Below, in pieces: positions 9,401-17,403 of a stretch of 64,000 bases of DNA. Source of the DNA: Firmicutes bacterium UBA5449 (GTDB taxonomy: Bacteria; Bacillota; SHA-98; UBA4971). The position numbers and the translations under genes were made by a program. The notes under the pieces are model-generated. The model saw nothing but the letters and a program-made list of their open reading frames with translations. It ran no database searches and had not been told where the DNA came from. Position 1 is the stretch's first letter, and the number at the start of each line of letters is the position of its first letter. The stretch spans positions 228,061-292,060 of the forward strand of contig DIQZ01000035.1 of NCBI GenBank assembly GCA_002424305.1, given 5' to 3'.

Positions 9401-9645
9401 TTCCTTGGCACATGATATCCACACATTGTCCGGTATCTGGGAATAAGGTCCTTCATTACACGAGTGAGCACATGCCCGGGATGAGGCATAGCGTTTGCAG
9501 TAGGCGGACCTTCATAAAATACGAACTTAGGTCCGCCTTCAGTTTTCTTAATCGTTTTCTTAAAAATTTCTTGCTCTTTCCAGAACTCAAGGATTTCCTC
9601 TTCCATTCGAGGCATATTCCTGGATGGGTCAACTTGTTTGAACAT
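6463..9645 (-). CDS. ileS: Isoleucyl-tRNA synthetase, type 2-like
   Basis: This 1060-residue class I synthetase charges tRNA-Ile with isoleucine and edits mischarged valine. The HIGH-type motif reads HPGHV (about residue 56) and the second signature is KMSKS followed by KGNVVD. A large editing (CP1) insertion lies between them. The size and the HPGH motif fit the eukaryote-like type 2 IleRS rather than the roughly 920-residue type 1 form, and I see no C-terminal zinc-binding cysteine cluster. The ATG follows GAGGAGG by seven bases. Expression should respond to uncharged tRNA-Ile through the T-box upstream. Confidence 0.96.
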   Translation of the reverse strand: MFKQVDPSRNMPRMEEEILEFWKEQEIFKKTIKKTEGGPKFVFYEGPPTANAMPHPGHVLTRVMKDLIPRYRTMCGYHVPRKGGWDTHGLPVELEIEKQLGISGKPQIEEYGVENFIEKCKQSVFRYKREWERMTERVGFWVDLDKAYVTYENYYIESVWWALRKIWDKGLLYKGHKVVPYCPRCGTALSSHEVAQGYHEVEDPSVYVKFELKDEEDTAFLVWTTTPWTLPSNVALAVAEDATYAKIRLTETGHKLILAKELLHSALLEDEAYEVIDEFTGKSLTGLEYEPLFEFEEPEKKAWYVVSADFVTLDDGTGIVHLAPAFGEDDMSASSQHGLPVVQLVDEEGKFVVEVTPWKGMFVKEADPLIIEELNSRGRLYRSEQHAHTYPFCWRCDTPLLYYARTSWFVKTTAVKEALLRNNQAVSWYPQYIKDGRMGNFLENVIDWAVSRERYWGTPLPIWICEKCGKNHCVGSVDELKEMAQELPQRLELHRPYIDQAVLRCPECGGSMYRIKEVIDAWFDSGSMPFAQWHYPFENEDKFKTNFPADFISEAIDQTRGWFYTQLVISTLLFDEPPYKNVLVLGHILDAEGLKMSKSKGNVVDTWEVFNTYGADAFRWYLYTVNPPWNPTRFYLEAVNESQRRFLSTLWNVYSFYVLYANVDEFDPDDYELQPEERGILDKWIISRFNSVVRAVQTELEAYSITPAARAIEEFVDDLSNWYVRRSRRRYWGAEMTQDKIAAYLTLHEILVGLAKLLAPFTPFMAEEIYRNLEAERRDDLPESVHLCSYPVCNEELINIELERNMAVARKLVTLGRAARNKVSIKIRQPLSEMLVVLTDPADKKAVAALEHIIKEELNVKAIRIAEDVGEFVAHRVKPRFDLLGPKYGRLMKDVVAGIESLNPEQVVAMLEDEGSIKVPCGDDTVTVLAEELAIETVEQEGFAIESEGDVVCALNTALSHDLIMEGLAREMVNKIQTMRKEADFNVEDRIGTVFWSDSVVKEACEFHKGYIMDETLSEELIYGGETELSKPSGEHAGKWDINGHVTVISMGRKEEQRNG

Positions 9646-9680
9646 GGCACATCCTCCTCAAACTACACCAATAATAACAA

Positions 9681-9710
9681 TCTCCCGTCCCCTGAAATCG
9701 GGACGGGAGA
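9681..9710 (-). terminator. T-box intrinsic terminator
   Basis: An 11-bp perfect stem (arms 9681-9691 and 9700-9710) around an eight-base loop is followed on the minus strand by TTGTTATTATT. It lies just downstream of the T-box motif and about 35 bases before the ileS start, so it is the regulated terminator of the leader. Confidence 0.9.
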
Positions 9711-10030
9711 CAATACTCTCGCGGTACCACCCAAATTGGCTGCCTGTGGCAGCCCGCTCATAGGCACAACAAACCCAATCCACATCATACCAGGCTGGGA
9801 ATGCCATACCTCTGTATCGGGAGGACCCGGCCGCGTCTACTCTCTTAGCCTGCCACAAAGGCGGGCCTTGGATTTCGCGTGGCCACTCCAGGGGGATCTT
9901 GGGTGCTCCTAAGCTCCGACTTACACCTGCCTCGGTTCGCTGTAACTCCCGGATGCAACCTACTCGTCCCTATCATCGTCTCGATAACATATCTAATTTA
10001 CCACATTAAGATGTGTAGCATTCTCGCTTA
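9681..10030 (-). promoter_or_regulatory. T-box leader of ileS
   Basis: On the minus strand the 350-base leader of ileS carries the hallmark T-box sequence TGGTACCGCG (complement at 9720-9729) just before a strong terminator stem. The 5' part contains GATAGGGACGAGTAGG and AGCGAACC, typical of Stem I elements. A candidate specifier codon ATC (Ile) lies at 9895-9897 in a CAAGATCCCC context, in agreement with the downstream gene. Uncharged tRNA-Ile should stabilise the antiterminator and allow ileS transcription. The family is certain; the specifier position is inferred without folding. Confidence 0.93.
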
Positions 10031-10037
10031 CGCATTC

Positions 10038-10066
10038 AGTTTAGCATAGCGTTCGAGCCCGGTCAA
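10038..10066 (-). promoter_or_regulatory. Sigma-A promoter of the ileS T-box transcript
   Basis: On the minus strand TTGACC (10061-10066) and TAAACT (10038-10043) are separated by exactly 17 bases. The predicted start near 10031 sits just before the T-box Stem I sequence, which supports the assignment. Confidence 0.72.
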
Positions 10067-10250
10067 CGGGCAACACATGGTCCATAAGTTCTGCCCGGGG
10101 TGGCCGGTGCTTGTGTAAGGGGGGCGCCCGGAATTTGGCAAGTATATGGACGGGCCAAATTCGATCGAGGCGCGCCGCAAGTGCGCCGTCCCCCGAACGC
10201 AACACGGGACATGCCAGGCAGGAAAAGTGACCCAAATCAGTAGAACACGC
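10067..10250. other. GC-rich non-coding stretch with inverted repeat
   Basis: This 184-base stretch upstream of the ileS promoter is visibly richer in G and C than its surroundings. GAATTTGGC (10131-10139) and GCCAAATTC (10154-10162) form a nine-pair inverted repeat around 14 bases. Open frames across it have compositions unlike proteins and no ribosome binding site. No known RNA family is recognisable. Confidence 0.4.
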
Positions 10251-10415
10251 TTAGTCTCCTGAGCCTTTTCTAAAAGGCGCCCTCTTAATAAATGGAAGTT
10301 TCGGGGTTTCATGTATTATGACCTCTGCCGGACCGGGCATCAACTGTTGTTGGCACTTCTCGCATTTTTCCGCTGAATCCGGATTCACAGCCCCACAATT
10401 GGGACATTGAATCAC
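10251..10415 (-). CDS. Small zinc-ribbon protein
   Basis: This 54-residue protein contains CPNCG and, fourteen residues later, CEKC, a classical zinc-ribbon that probably binds one Zn2+. The rest is short and basic with no membrane segment. The longer frame opens seven codons upstream, but AAGGGGGTG lies six bases before the GTG at 10415, so I place the start there. It lies alone between the ileS promoter region and a secreted hypothetical protein. Function unknown; nucleic-acid binding or a protein-protein role is possible. Confidence 0.65.
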   Translation of the reverse strand: MIQCPNCGAVNPDSAEKCEKCQQQLMPGPAEVIIHETPKLPFIKRAPFRKGSGD

Positions 10416-10527
10416 AAGAGACACCCCCTTCAACACTTCTGATTTCTACATCAGACAGTATATGCCTAAGGAGTATCTTGTGACACCCGGAACCTAACCC
10501 GGGACTTCTCATACCGAACTTGTCCCA

Positions 10528-11343
10528 CTATTTCATAGCGCTTACCTGAATCATAGTAATGATTTTGGAGTCGTCAGCGCTGCCACTATAGGTTACCATT
10601 TCCGATGCGTCCAGCTTCACAATGCTCCCAAGAGCCAGATAGAACGTACCCGTAGAGACATACGTATAGTCTTGCTTGTTATCCTGACCCTTACCGACAA
10701 TTTCGTAACCAATCTTGTATGCGTTGGCTGTCCCCCAAGGTTCCACTCCAAGAAACCGATATGCACGTTTCTCAAACGTCTGATCCCCGGTGGTTTTTGA
10801 GAAAAACGCATCATTCATAGTCCACGTATCCCCTGGTTCAACAGGATATTCAGGTAGGAGCGCCTGAGCCAGCCACATAGTCTCAATACGCCGCCCGTCC
10901 CAAGGTTTGAGGCCTTTTACCCCGAGAATACGGCCTGTTTTATCAGTAGTCAAGTAGTATCCTGAAGGCTCCAACCTCCTAATTTCTCCACCTACAGGAG
11001 TAACAGTGCCTACACACACAACAGCCCGTAAGGCCTTACCGTTTTCCACAGGCGTTTTCTGCACCTTGAAATCTTCTCTATAAAGATTTGTTATTCTTTG
11101 TCCGTCGAGGTATGAAGTTTCACTTATGAGAACCTGATACGTGTTGGTCTCATCTGATGAGGTATCAAACTCCAAAACGGTCTTAGGCGAATTCTCAGCA
11201 GAAACACTGCACCGTAAGATCAGTAAGTCTACTATGGTAATACACAAGACCAAGGACAAGCCCACAACGAACATAGAATTCATCCCTGCCCTCGTCTTAT
11301 TTCGCCTTGATTGAGTGTTCCTGATATACGTGATAAGATCCAC
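10528..11343 (-). CDS. Hypothetical exported protein with one N-terminal membrane segment
   Basis: The 271-residue protein has a basic N-terminus and one hydrophobic segment (about residues 22-48). This could be a signal peptide or an anchor, so most of the protein is outside the cell. The body is rich in short beta-type segments with no cysteine-based or catalytic motif that I recognise. The stretch WLAQALLPEYPVEPGDTW resembles a motif seen in uncharacterised secreted Firmicute proteins. The GTG start at 11343 is preceded by AAAAGGGGG; an in-frame ATG 20 codons later is an alternative. It is the only gene between the small zinc-ribbon gene and the hydrogenase terminator. Confidence 0.68.
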   Translation of the reverse strand: MDLITYIRNTQSRRNKTRAGMNSMFVVGLSLVLCITIVDLLILRCSVSAENSPKTVLEFDTSSDETNTYQVLISETSYLDGQRITNLYREDFKVQKTPVENGKALRAVVCVGTVTPVGGEIRRLEPSGYYLTTDKTGRILGVKGLKPWDGRRIETMWLAQALLPEYPVEPGDTWTMNDAFFSKTTGDQTFEKRAYRFLGVEPWGTANAYKIGYEIVGKGQDNKQDYTYVSTGTFYLALGSIVKLDASEMVTYSGSADDSKIITMIQVSAMK

Positions 11344-11537
11344 AAAGATGCCCCCTTTTATCGGGTGGCCCCATTTCAGGTTTCAAGAAGCGAAATAAAA
11401 CCTCAAGTAAACCCTTATGTGACCATATGCAGGATCCTCATTCTCGTACCCTTTATGCCTATAGATTATACAGTACTTTCAGCAAAAATGAAGGTATTCC
11501 TACTTATCATAGGTGGCAGGTTCGGAGACTAATATAG

Positions 11538-11577
11538 AAATGTCAGCGCTACGGCGTTTCTCATAGCGCTGACATTT
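11538..11577 (-). terminator. Terminator-type hairpin after hydA
   Basis: A 14-bp perfect stem (arms 11538-11551 and 11564-11577, core TGTCAGCGCT) with a 12-base loop lies about 65 bases beyond the hydA stop. The minus-strand continuation TCTATATTAG is moderately U-rich. It most likely ends the hydCBA transcript. The rest of 11344-11641 holds no gene that I can see. Confidence 0.7.
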
Positions 11578-11641
11578 CCTTCTTACGGGCTAACCGAATC
11601 TCTCAACCGACAAAACGTACAAGGCCCGGGCTTGGACAGGC

Positions 11642-13366
11642 TTAGACTCGGGATCGGGGAACATAGTGCGTGTGAAGAAGCTCATGAGACTTCTCCCCCA
11701 AAGGCTCCCCAAGAAACTCTTTGTATAGTTCTTGGACTTGGGGGTTCAGGTGAGATTTGCGAAGCGGCATATTCCTGTCTTCTTCATATATTGCGCTAAT
11801 TCGCTTCAGTCTTGTCTCTCGGTCAGTTGGTATAGGCTGTCCGCCTCCACCGATACACCCGCCGGGACATGCCATTATTTCAACAAAGTGATAATCAGCA
11901 TCACCCTTAGAAATCCTTTCCAGAAGTTGCCTTGCATTCTTCAGTCCATTGGTAACTGCGACGTTAACCACAGTGCCATTTATGTCTACTTGTGCTTCCT
12001 TGCAGCCTTCAATACCCCTGACATCCTCAAAATCAATGTTCTCTAACTCACTGTCAGTGACTACTTCGTACACAGTCCTTAGGGCAGCTTCCATCACACC
12101 GCCTGACGCCCCGAAAATAACGGCTGCACCTGTCGACATACCAAGAGGATCATCGTAATCTTCAGCAGGCAACGATGGGAAGTCAATCCCCGCCTCTCGT
12201 ATCATCCGTCCAAGTTCTCTTGTTGTAAGAACAGCGTCTATATCAGGATAGCCACTGGATGTCATCTCCGGTCTCTTGGCTTCAAACTTCTTTGCAGTGC
12301 ACGGCATTATGGATACAACGTAGATATCTTTCGGATCAATACCGGCTTTTTCTGCATAATAAGTCTTGGCAAGAGCGCCAAACATCTGCTGAGGTGACTT
12401 ACATGTAGATACATGTGGGAGTAGGTCGGGAAAGAAATGCTCAATAAACTTAATCCAGCCCGGACTGCATGAAGTAATAAGAGGCAATACCCCTCCGGCC
12501 TTCAACCGCTCCAGCAGTTCATATCCTTCCTCCATAATAGTCAGGTCAGCCGTGAAGTCAGTATCAAAAACCTTATCGAACCCAAGCCTTCTCAAGGCTG
12601 CCACCATTTGGCCTGTGACTCTCGAGCCGGCAGGCATACCCAGCTCTTCACCGATACTTGCTCTTACCGCAGGCGCAGTTTGAACCACCACATGCTTAGT
12701 GGGATCTGCTAACGCAGCCCAGACATATTCAGTGGCATCACTTTCTGTCAAAGCGCCTACAGGACATGCAAGAACACACTGACCGCACATAGTGCAAACT
12801 GCTTCCATGAGATCATCAGCAAACGCAGGGCCGACCATTGTGTCAAACCCTCTGTCATTGGGCGCCAGCGCGCACACTGATTGCGTATCCTGGCAAACAC
12901 TTACGCATCGCCTGCAGAGGATACATTTGTTAGGATCTCTGACAATCGAGGGGCTTGAAGAATCTACGGGAAACTTGTGTTTCTCTCCCTCATACTCGAT
13001 CTCACGTATGTTGAACCTATCTGCAAGCGCCTGAAGCTCGCAGTTTCCACTTCGTTCGCAAGTCAGACACTCATAAGGATGGTTAGATATGATAAGCTCC
13101 AGTACAGTCCTTCTGGCTTCACGCACAGCAGGAGTATTAGTCCTAACTACCATCCCGTCTGAGGCCGGAGCAACACATGCAGCTTGCAGAGATTTGGCTC
13201 CTTCCACTTCGACTACGCAAACCCGGCAGACTCCCACAACGTTAGTGTCTTTCAAGTAACAGAGAGTAGGTATATCTACCCCGGCTGCATGCGCCGCATC
13301 AAGAATCGTTGAACCGGCGGGCACTTGAACCTTATTGCCATCTATAGTTACAGTAAGCATATCCAT
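11642..13366 (-). CDS. hydA: [FeFe] hydrogenase catalytic subunit HydA
   Basis: This 574-residue subunit makes or oxidises H2 at the H-cluster. In order it has a 2Fe-2S domain (Cys36, 47, 50, 64) and a His/Cys 4Fe-4S site (His96, Cys100, 103, 109). Two 4Fe-4S ferredoxin motifs follow (Cys148-158 and Cys191-201). The three H-cluster signatures are TSCSPGW (298-304), MPCTAKKFE (354-362) and MACPGGCIGGGGQP (498-511), with ligands Cys300, 355, 500 and 504 all present. This layout fits the group A3 trimeric HydABC enzymes, many of which bifurcate electrons between ferredoxin and NAD(P)H. The maturases HydE, HydF and HydG are not in this window. It is the last gene of hydC-hydB-hydA. Confidence 0.95.
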   Translation of the reverse strand: MDMLTVTIDGNKVQVPAGSTILDAAHAAGVDIPTLCYLKDTNVVGVCRVCVVEVEGAKSLQAACVAPASDGMVVRTNTPAVREARRTVLELIISNHPYECLTCERSGNCELQALADRFNIREIEYEGEKHKFPVDSSSPSIVRDPNKCILCRRCVSVCQDTQSVCALAPNDRGFDTMVGPAFADDLMEAVCTMCGQCVLACPVGALTESDATEYVWAALADPTKHVVVQTAPAVRASIGEELGMPAGSRVTGQMVAALRRLGFDKVFDTDFTADLTIMEEGYELLERLKAGGVLPLITSCSPGWIKFIEHFFPDLLPHVSTCKSPQQMFGALAKTYYAEKAGIDPKDIYVVSIMPCTAKKFEAKRPEMTSSGYPDIDAVLTTRELGRMIREAGIDFPSLPAEDYDDPLGMSTGAAVIFGASGGVMEAALRTVYEVVTDSELENIDFEDVRGIEGCKEAQVDINGTVVNVAVTNGLKNARQLLERISKGDADYHFVEIMACPGGCIGGGGQPIPTDRETRLKRISAIYEEDRNMPLRKSHLNPQVQELYKEFLGEPLGEKSHELLHTHYVPRSRV

Positions 13367-13386
13367 CCTGGTTCACGCTCCATTCT

Positions 13387-16300
13387 TTAGTCCTTCACGT
13401 CGCACCGGAGACATCGCGAAGCTTCAAAAATTGCTTGAGGCTCACTGAACTTATCAACTACCTCATTGAAGTTGCCATGCCTCTGGTTTACCGGTAGCAC
13501 ACCTGGATGTTGCCTTGGCATCTGCTCCTCATGGATTTCTCCCACCTGTTCCCGACCAAGGTCAGGACTTACAGGGATCTCCCCGGTTCCGCCAAGGTAC
13601 TTGCCAATTTCTATTGCAGCGCGTCTGCCGTCTGCAATCGCCTGAATTACAGTATCAGGCCCGTGCACACAGTCACCGCCTGCAAATACGCCAGGTTCAC
13701 CGGTGGTGAGAGTCCTTGTGTCTGTAACTATCGTAGACCATCTTGTAGTCTCAATCCCGGATCTGCCCGGTAGGAGAGACATATCCGGCCTCTGGCTTAT
13801 GGCGGAAATAACCATATCTACATCAACAACAAAATTCGACGCTTCTACCTCGACAGGACGCCTCCGCCCGCTGCGGTCAAACTCACCTAAGGACATTCTG
13901 ACACATTCCATGTTAGTGAGCTTGCCGTCTCTGCCTATCATTTTTGCCGGCACTGTCAGGAAGTGGATTTTGATTCCTTCGCGTTCCGCCTCACTTATCT
14001 CCCCTTTGTCAGCAGGCATGTCTTCTCGCTGACGTCTGTATATAACGTGAACTTCACCCGAGCCAAGACGAAGAGCGGTTCTGGCGGCATCTATAGCAGC
14101 GTTACCTCCGCCTATGACTGCAACTTTCTTGCCAACCTTCGGGTTTTTGCCGAGGCTGACGTCTTGGAGAAACTCAACAGCGCCCACCACACCACACAAG
14201 TCCTCCCCCGGCACGCCAAGCTTCTGGCTTACGTTGGCTCCGACAGCAATGAGAATGGCTTTGTATCCGTCAGTCCTCAAGTCATCAATGGTAACATCTT
14301 TACCTACCGCAACCCCTGTACGTATCCGGACCCCGGTTCTCTCAATATAGTCGATTTCCGCACGTAGAATATCTTTGGGCAGTCTATATTCTGGGATTCC
14401 GATTAACAACATGCCACCCGGTTCCGGTAAGGCTTCAAATACTGTGACCTCATATCCCATCTGAGCCAAATAGTAAGCTGCGGTAAGGCCACAAGGACCT
14501 GAACCCACAATTGCCACCTTCGCATTTTTTATGACTTCAGGCTTCTCAACCGGGATTGGATTCAGGAGTTCATAGTCGGCAGCAAACCTCTTCAACTCGC
14601 ATATAGCAAGGGCCTGATCAAGTTGAGCTCTTCTGCATTTACCTTCACACGGATGGGTGCAAACCCTACCACACACCGCAGGAAACGGATTCTTCTCTTT
14701 TATGAGCTTTACTGCCTCCTGATATCTCTTTTGTGTTATCAGGTTGATGTACCTCGGCACATCAACATCAGCAGGACATGCATTCTGGCAAGGGGACTCA
14801 AACAGAGTAGCGCATACAGAGGCCGGACACTTCCTGTCCCTGATATGAGCCTCGTACTCGTCCCTAAAATAGCGTATAGTGGTGAGGACAGGAGTCGGAG
14901 CTGTCTGACCTAAGCCACAGAGAGCCGTCTCTTTGATCCATGTTCCAAGCTTAATCAGACGCTCAATATCGCCTTCACGCCCCTCGCCCCGGGTGATTCT
15001 GGTTAGAATCTCCAGCATCCTCTTTGTGCCTATCCGACACGGGGCACACTTACCACAGGATTCATCCTGGGTAAACTCTAAGAAGAACCTGGCAAGGTCA
15101 ACCATACATGTGTCTTCATCCATGACAACGAGACCGCCGGACCCCATGATCGTACCGAGCTTTGTAAGGGACTCATAATCCATGGGTGTGTTAAGAAATT
15201 CCGCAGGAACACATCCGCCTGAAGGTCCTCCGGTCTGCGCAGCCTTATACTTCTTGCCATCGGGGATTCCTCCGCCGATGTCGAAGACTACTTCTCCCAG
15301 AGGCGTCCCCATAGGGACTTCGACAAGGCCTGTATTGTTTATTTTGCCTGCAAGAGCAAATACTTTTGTGCCCTTACTCTTCTCAGTTCCGATGCCCGCA
15401 AACCACTCCGGGCCTCTTAGAATTATCTGGGGAATATTAGCGTAGGTCTCTACGTTGTTGAGAAGGGTCGGTCTCCCCCACAGCCCTTTGCTGGCAGGAA
15501 AAGGAGGCCTTGGCCTCGGCTCTCCGCGTCTTCCCTCCACTGAGGCAAGGAGAGCTGTCTCCTCACCGCATACAAAGGCACCTGCTCCAACCCTTATATC
15601 CATGTTAAACTCAAAGCCTTTGCCAAGAATATCCTTACCAAGAAGCCCATACTCTCTGGCCTGGCTTATAGCGTGGGTAAGATGAGCGACTGCCAAGGGA
15701 TATTCAGCCCTGACATAGACGTACCCTTGATTTGCTCCGACAGTATACCCTGCAATTGCCATGGCCTCAATTATGGCATGAGGATCTCCTTCGATTATGC
15801 TTCTGTCCATGAACGCGCCGGGGTCACCCTCGTCAGCATTACAAACCACATACTTTTTGTCTGACTTCGCTCGCCTGGTGAAGTCCCACTTCAAGCCGGT
15901 GGGGAACCCTGCTCCCCCTCTACCGCGAAGGCCTGCACTCTTTAGAACATTTATTACATCCTCCGGTGTCATTTCAGTGACGACCTTAGCAAGAGCTGCA
16001 TACCCGTCTTCAGCTATGTACTCTTCAATATTCAAAGGGTCAATCTTACCCGTGTTGCGAAGAGCAACTCTAACCTGTCTGCTGAAGAAGGTCATATCGG
16101 AATACGTAGGAACTTTTTGCCTTGTATCCGGAGTCACGTAGAGAAGCCTGTCAACAATTCTACCTTTAAGGAGGTGTTCCGTAACTATTGAACGGGCATC
16201 TTCCGGTTTTAGATTTCTGTAGAGAACCCCTTCCGGGTAGACAATAATGATAGGACCCAGCTCGCAAGGACCCATGCACCCTGTAACAATAATTTTGATT

Positions 16301-16419
16301 TCGTCGGTGAGACCTTGCTTGGCGATTTCATCAGCAAGAGCCTGTTCAACATCTTTGCATCCTGACGAGGCGCAACCTGCCCCGCCACAAACGAGAACAT
16401 GTGTCCGATAGGCACCCAT
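13387..16419 (-). CDS. hydB: HydB: NuoF-like subunit fused to a GltD-like NAD(P)H/FAD module
   Basis: The 1010-residue protein begins with a thioredoxin-like 2Fe-2S domain (about 1-95, CGGAGCASSGC). Next is the NuoF core with the FMN site GRGGAGFPTGLKW, the NADH site CGEETALLASVEGRRGEP and the 4Fe-4S ligands ESCGKCAPCR. A second half of about 450 residues follows. It has GltD-type cysteines (CPADVDVP, CGRVCTHPCEGKC), the FAD motif VAIVGSGPCGLTAAYYLAQMG, the NAD(P)H motif VAVIGGGNAAIDAARTA with YRR, and the C-terminal GGDCVHGPDTVIQAI. It may couple NADH, NADPH and ferredoxin to H2. The ATG at 16419 follows AAGGAGG by nine bases; a longer open frame upstream is not needed. Confidence 0.92.
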   Translation of the reverse strand: MGAYRTHVLVCGGAGCASSGCKDVEQALADEIAKQGLTDEIKIIVTGCMGPCELGPIIIVYPEGVLYRNLKPEDARSIVTEHLLKGRIVDRLLYVTPDTRQKVPTYSDMTFFSRQVRVALRNTGKIDPLNIEEYIAEDGYAALAKVVTEMTPEDVINVLKSAGLRGRGGAGFPTGLKWDFTRRAKSDKKYVVCNADEGDPGAFMDRSIIEGDPHAIIEAMAIAGYTVGANQGYVYVRAEYPLAVAHLTHAISQAREYGLLGKDILGKGFEFNMDIRVGAGAFVCGEETALLASVEGRRGEPRPRPPFPASKGLWGRPTLLNNVETYANIPQIILRGPEWFAGIGTEKSKGTKVFALAGKINNTGLVEVPMGTPLGEVVFDIGGGIPDGKKYKAAQTGGPSGGCVPAEFLNTPMDYESLTKLGTIMGSGGLVVMDEDTCMVDLARFFLEFTQDESCGKCAPCRIGTKRMLEILTRITRGEGREGDIERLIKLGTWIKETALCGLGQTAPTPVLTTIRYFRDEYEAHIRDRKCPASVCATLFESPCQNACPADVDVPRYINLITQKRYQEAVKLIKEKNPFPAVCGRVCTHPCEGKCRRAQLDQALAICELKRFAADYELLNPIPVEKPEVIKNAKVAIVGSGPCGLTAAYYLAQMGYEVTVFEALPEPGGMLLIGIPEYRLPKDILRAEIDYIERTGVRIRTGVAVGKDVTIDDLRTDGYKAILIAVGANVSQKLGVPGEDLCGVVGAVEFLQDVSLGKNPKVGKKVAVIGGGNAAIDAARTALRLGSGEVHVIYRRQREDMPADKGEISEAEREGIKIHFLTVPAKMIGRDGKLTNMECVRMSLGEFDRSGRRRPVEVEASNFVVDVDMVISAISQRPDMSLLPGRSGIETTRWSTIVTDTRTLTTGEPGVFAGGDCVHGPDTVIQAIADGRRAAIEIGKYLGGTGEIPVSPDLGREQVGEIHEEQMPRQHPGVLPVNQRHGNFNEVVDKFSEPQAIFEASRCLRCDVKD

Positions 16420-16496
16420 GCTACCAAGCCTCCTTATCCTGAAACAACCACACAAATTCAAATCGGCGTTTCAAGCTCATGCATAAGATCACATCA

Positions 16497-16991
16497 TCAC
16501 TCATACTTGTCCAAGATAACCTTTATCTGATCTGATTTAACCCTTGCATATATGTCCTCATTGACTCTGACAACAGGTCCAAGACCGCAAGCCCCCATAC
16601 ACCTGACAATCTCCACTGAAAATCTCCCGTCATCGGTAGTGTCTTCCCCCTTGACCCCCAGGTCTTCTCCGAGTTTCTCCATGATGGCGTCAACACCCTT
16701 GACATAACATGCCGTTCCCTTGCAAACGCTGATAACGTTCCTCCCCTTAGGCTTTAACGAGAACAACGCGTAAAATGTAACAACACTGTAAACCTCACTA
16801 AGAGGGATATCCAGTCCCTCAGCAATCATGACCTGGATTTCTCTGGGAAGATAACCTACTACCTGCTGGGCTTCATGCAAGACTTGAATCAAGACACCGG
16901 ATTTACCTTCATAATAGTCGATTATCTCCCTGACCTTCTCTCTCTGTTCATCGGTAATTTCGCCAATGCATGTACACGTCTCACAAGCCAT
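16497..16991 (-). CDS. hydC: HydC: NuoE-like 2Fe-2S subunit
   Basis: This 164-residue protein matches the 24-kDa NuoE/HydC family, which bridges HydB to HydA in trimeric hydrogenases. It has a helical N-terminal half and a thioredoxin-like half with the 2Fe-2S ligands in SVCKGTACYVKG and CMGACGLGP. An extra N-terminal CETCTC motif may be a further metal site. The ATG has AGGAGG nine bases upstream. It is the first gene of the operon and lies about 65 bases downstream of the start predicted for the sigma-54 promoter at 17067-17082. Confidence 0.94.
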   Translation of the reverse strand: MACETCTCIGEITDEQREKVREIIDYYEGKSGVLIQVLHEAQQVVGYLPREIQVMIAEGLDIPLSEVYSVVTFYALFSLKPKGRNVISVCKGTACYVKGVDAIMEKLGEDLGVKGEDTTDDGRFSVEIVRCMGACGLGPVVRVNEDIYARVKSDQIKVILDKYE

Positions 16992-17066
16992 ATACCTATT
17001 CCTCCTTACCGATCCTCAACCGTAAGTGGGGGCTGCATTCACTACCGAAAACTATAACCTATGTAT

Positions 17067-17082
17067 TGCAACAATCATGCCA
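17067..17082 (-). promoter_or_regulatory. Sigma-54 promoter of hydCBA
   Basis: On the minus strand TGGCATGATTGTTGCA fits the -24/-12 consensus TGGCAC-N5-TTGCW with correct GG-GC spacing and one mismatch. The predicted start is near 17056, about 65 bases before hydC. A sigma-54 activator gene lies directly upstream, which strongly supports it. Confidence 0.82.
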
Positions 17083-17180
17083 CTCTACATGGCATTAGGA
17101 ATATTGTCGTCAAACCCTTGTGAAAGACGTCACAAAGTCAATTATCATCCATGCAAAAGAGACAAACTCAACCTCAGGTT

Positions 17181-17196
17181 AATGCACTATTGCATT
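17181..17196. promoter_or_regulatory. Putative activator site UAS1
   Basis: AATGC-N6-GCATT inverted repeat (flanked by T and A to give TAATGCA/TGCATTA), centred about 130 bases upstream of the predicted hydC start. It has the same layout as the two sites at 17368-17403, so it is probably bound by the adjacent sigma-54 activator. Confidence 0.65.
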
Positions 17197-17367
17197 ATTC
17201 TTGTAGAATTTTCCACCATATGCGCAAGTTTACTACTTTTGGGAGAACTCTATTCCATATTGAATTTAGATGCTTATTGTTTGTTTTGGCTTGAAGCTGG
17301 AAAAGGAGGTTGTCTTGGTCCGTTTACATCTTGACGACATAACACAGAGCCCACGAAAACGGCATAG

Positions 17368-17383
17368 AATGCAAGGTTGCATT
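17368..17383. promoter_or_regulatory. Putative activator site UAS2
   Basis: AATGCAA-GG-TTGCATT palindrome, matching AATGC-N6-GCATT, centred about 320 bases upstream of the predicted hydC start. Its centre is exactly 20 bases from that of UAS3, about two helical turns, which favours cooperative binding on one DNA face. Confidence 0.65.
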
Positions 17384-17387
17384 GCTT

Positions 17388-17403
17388 AATGCCAACGCGC
17401 ATT
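17388..17403. promoter_or_regulatory. Putative activator site UAS3 overlapping the activator stop codon
   Basis: AATGC-N6-GCATT, extended to CTTAATGC/GCATTAAG (17385-17406). It overlaps the stop codon of the sigma-54 activator gene at 17402-17404 and shares its layout with UAS1 and UAS2. Confidence 0.62.

Noticed and set aside
9349..9912. 187-residue plus-strand frame across the ileS start and T-box
   Set aside because: It is antisense to ileS and the T-box, both strongly supported.
10028..10312. 94-residue minus-strand frame across the GC-rich block
   Set aside because: No ribosome binding site, odd composition, and it overlaps the ileS promoter.
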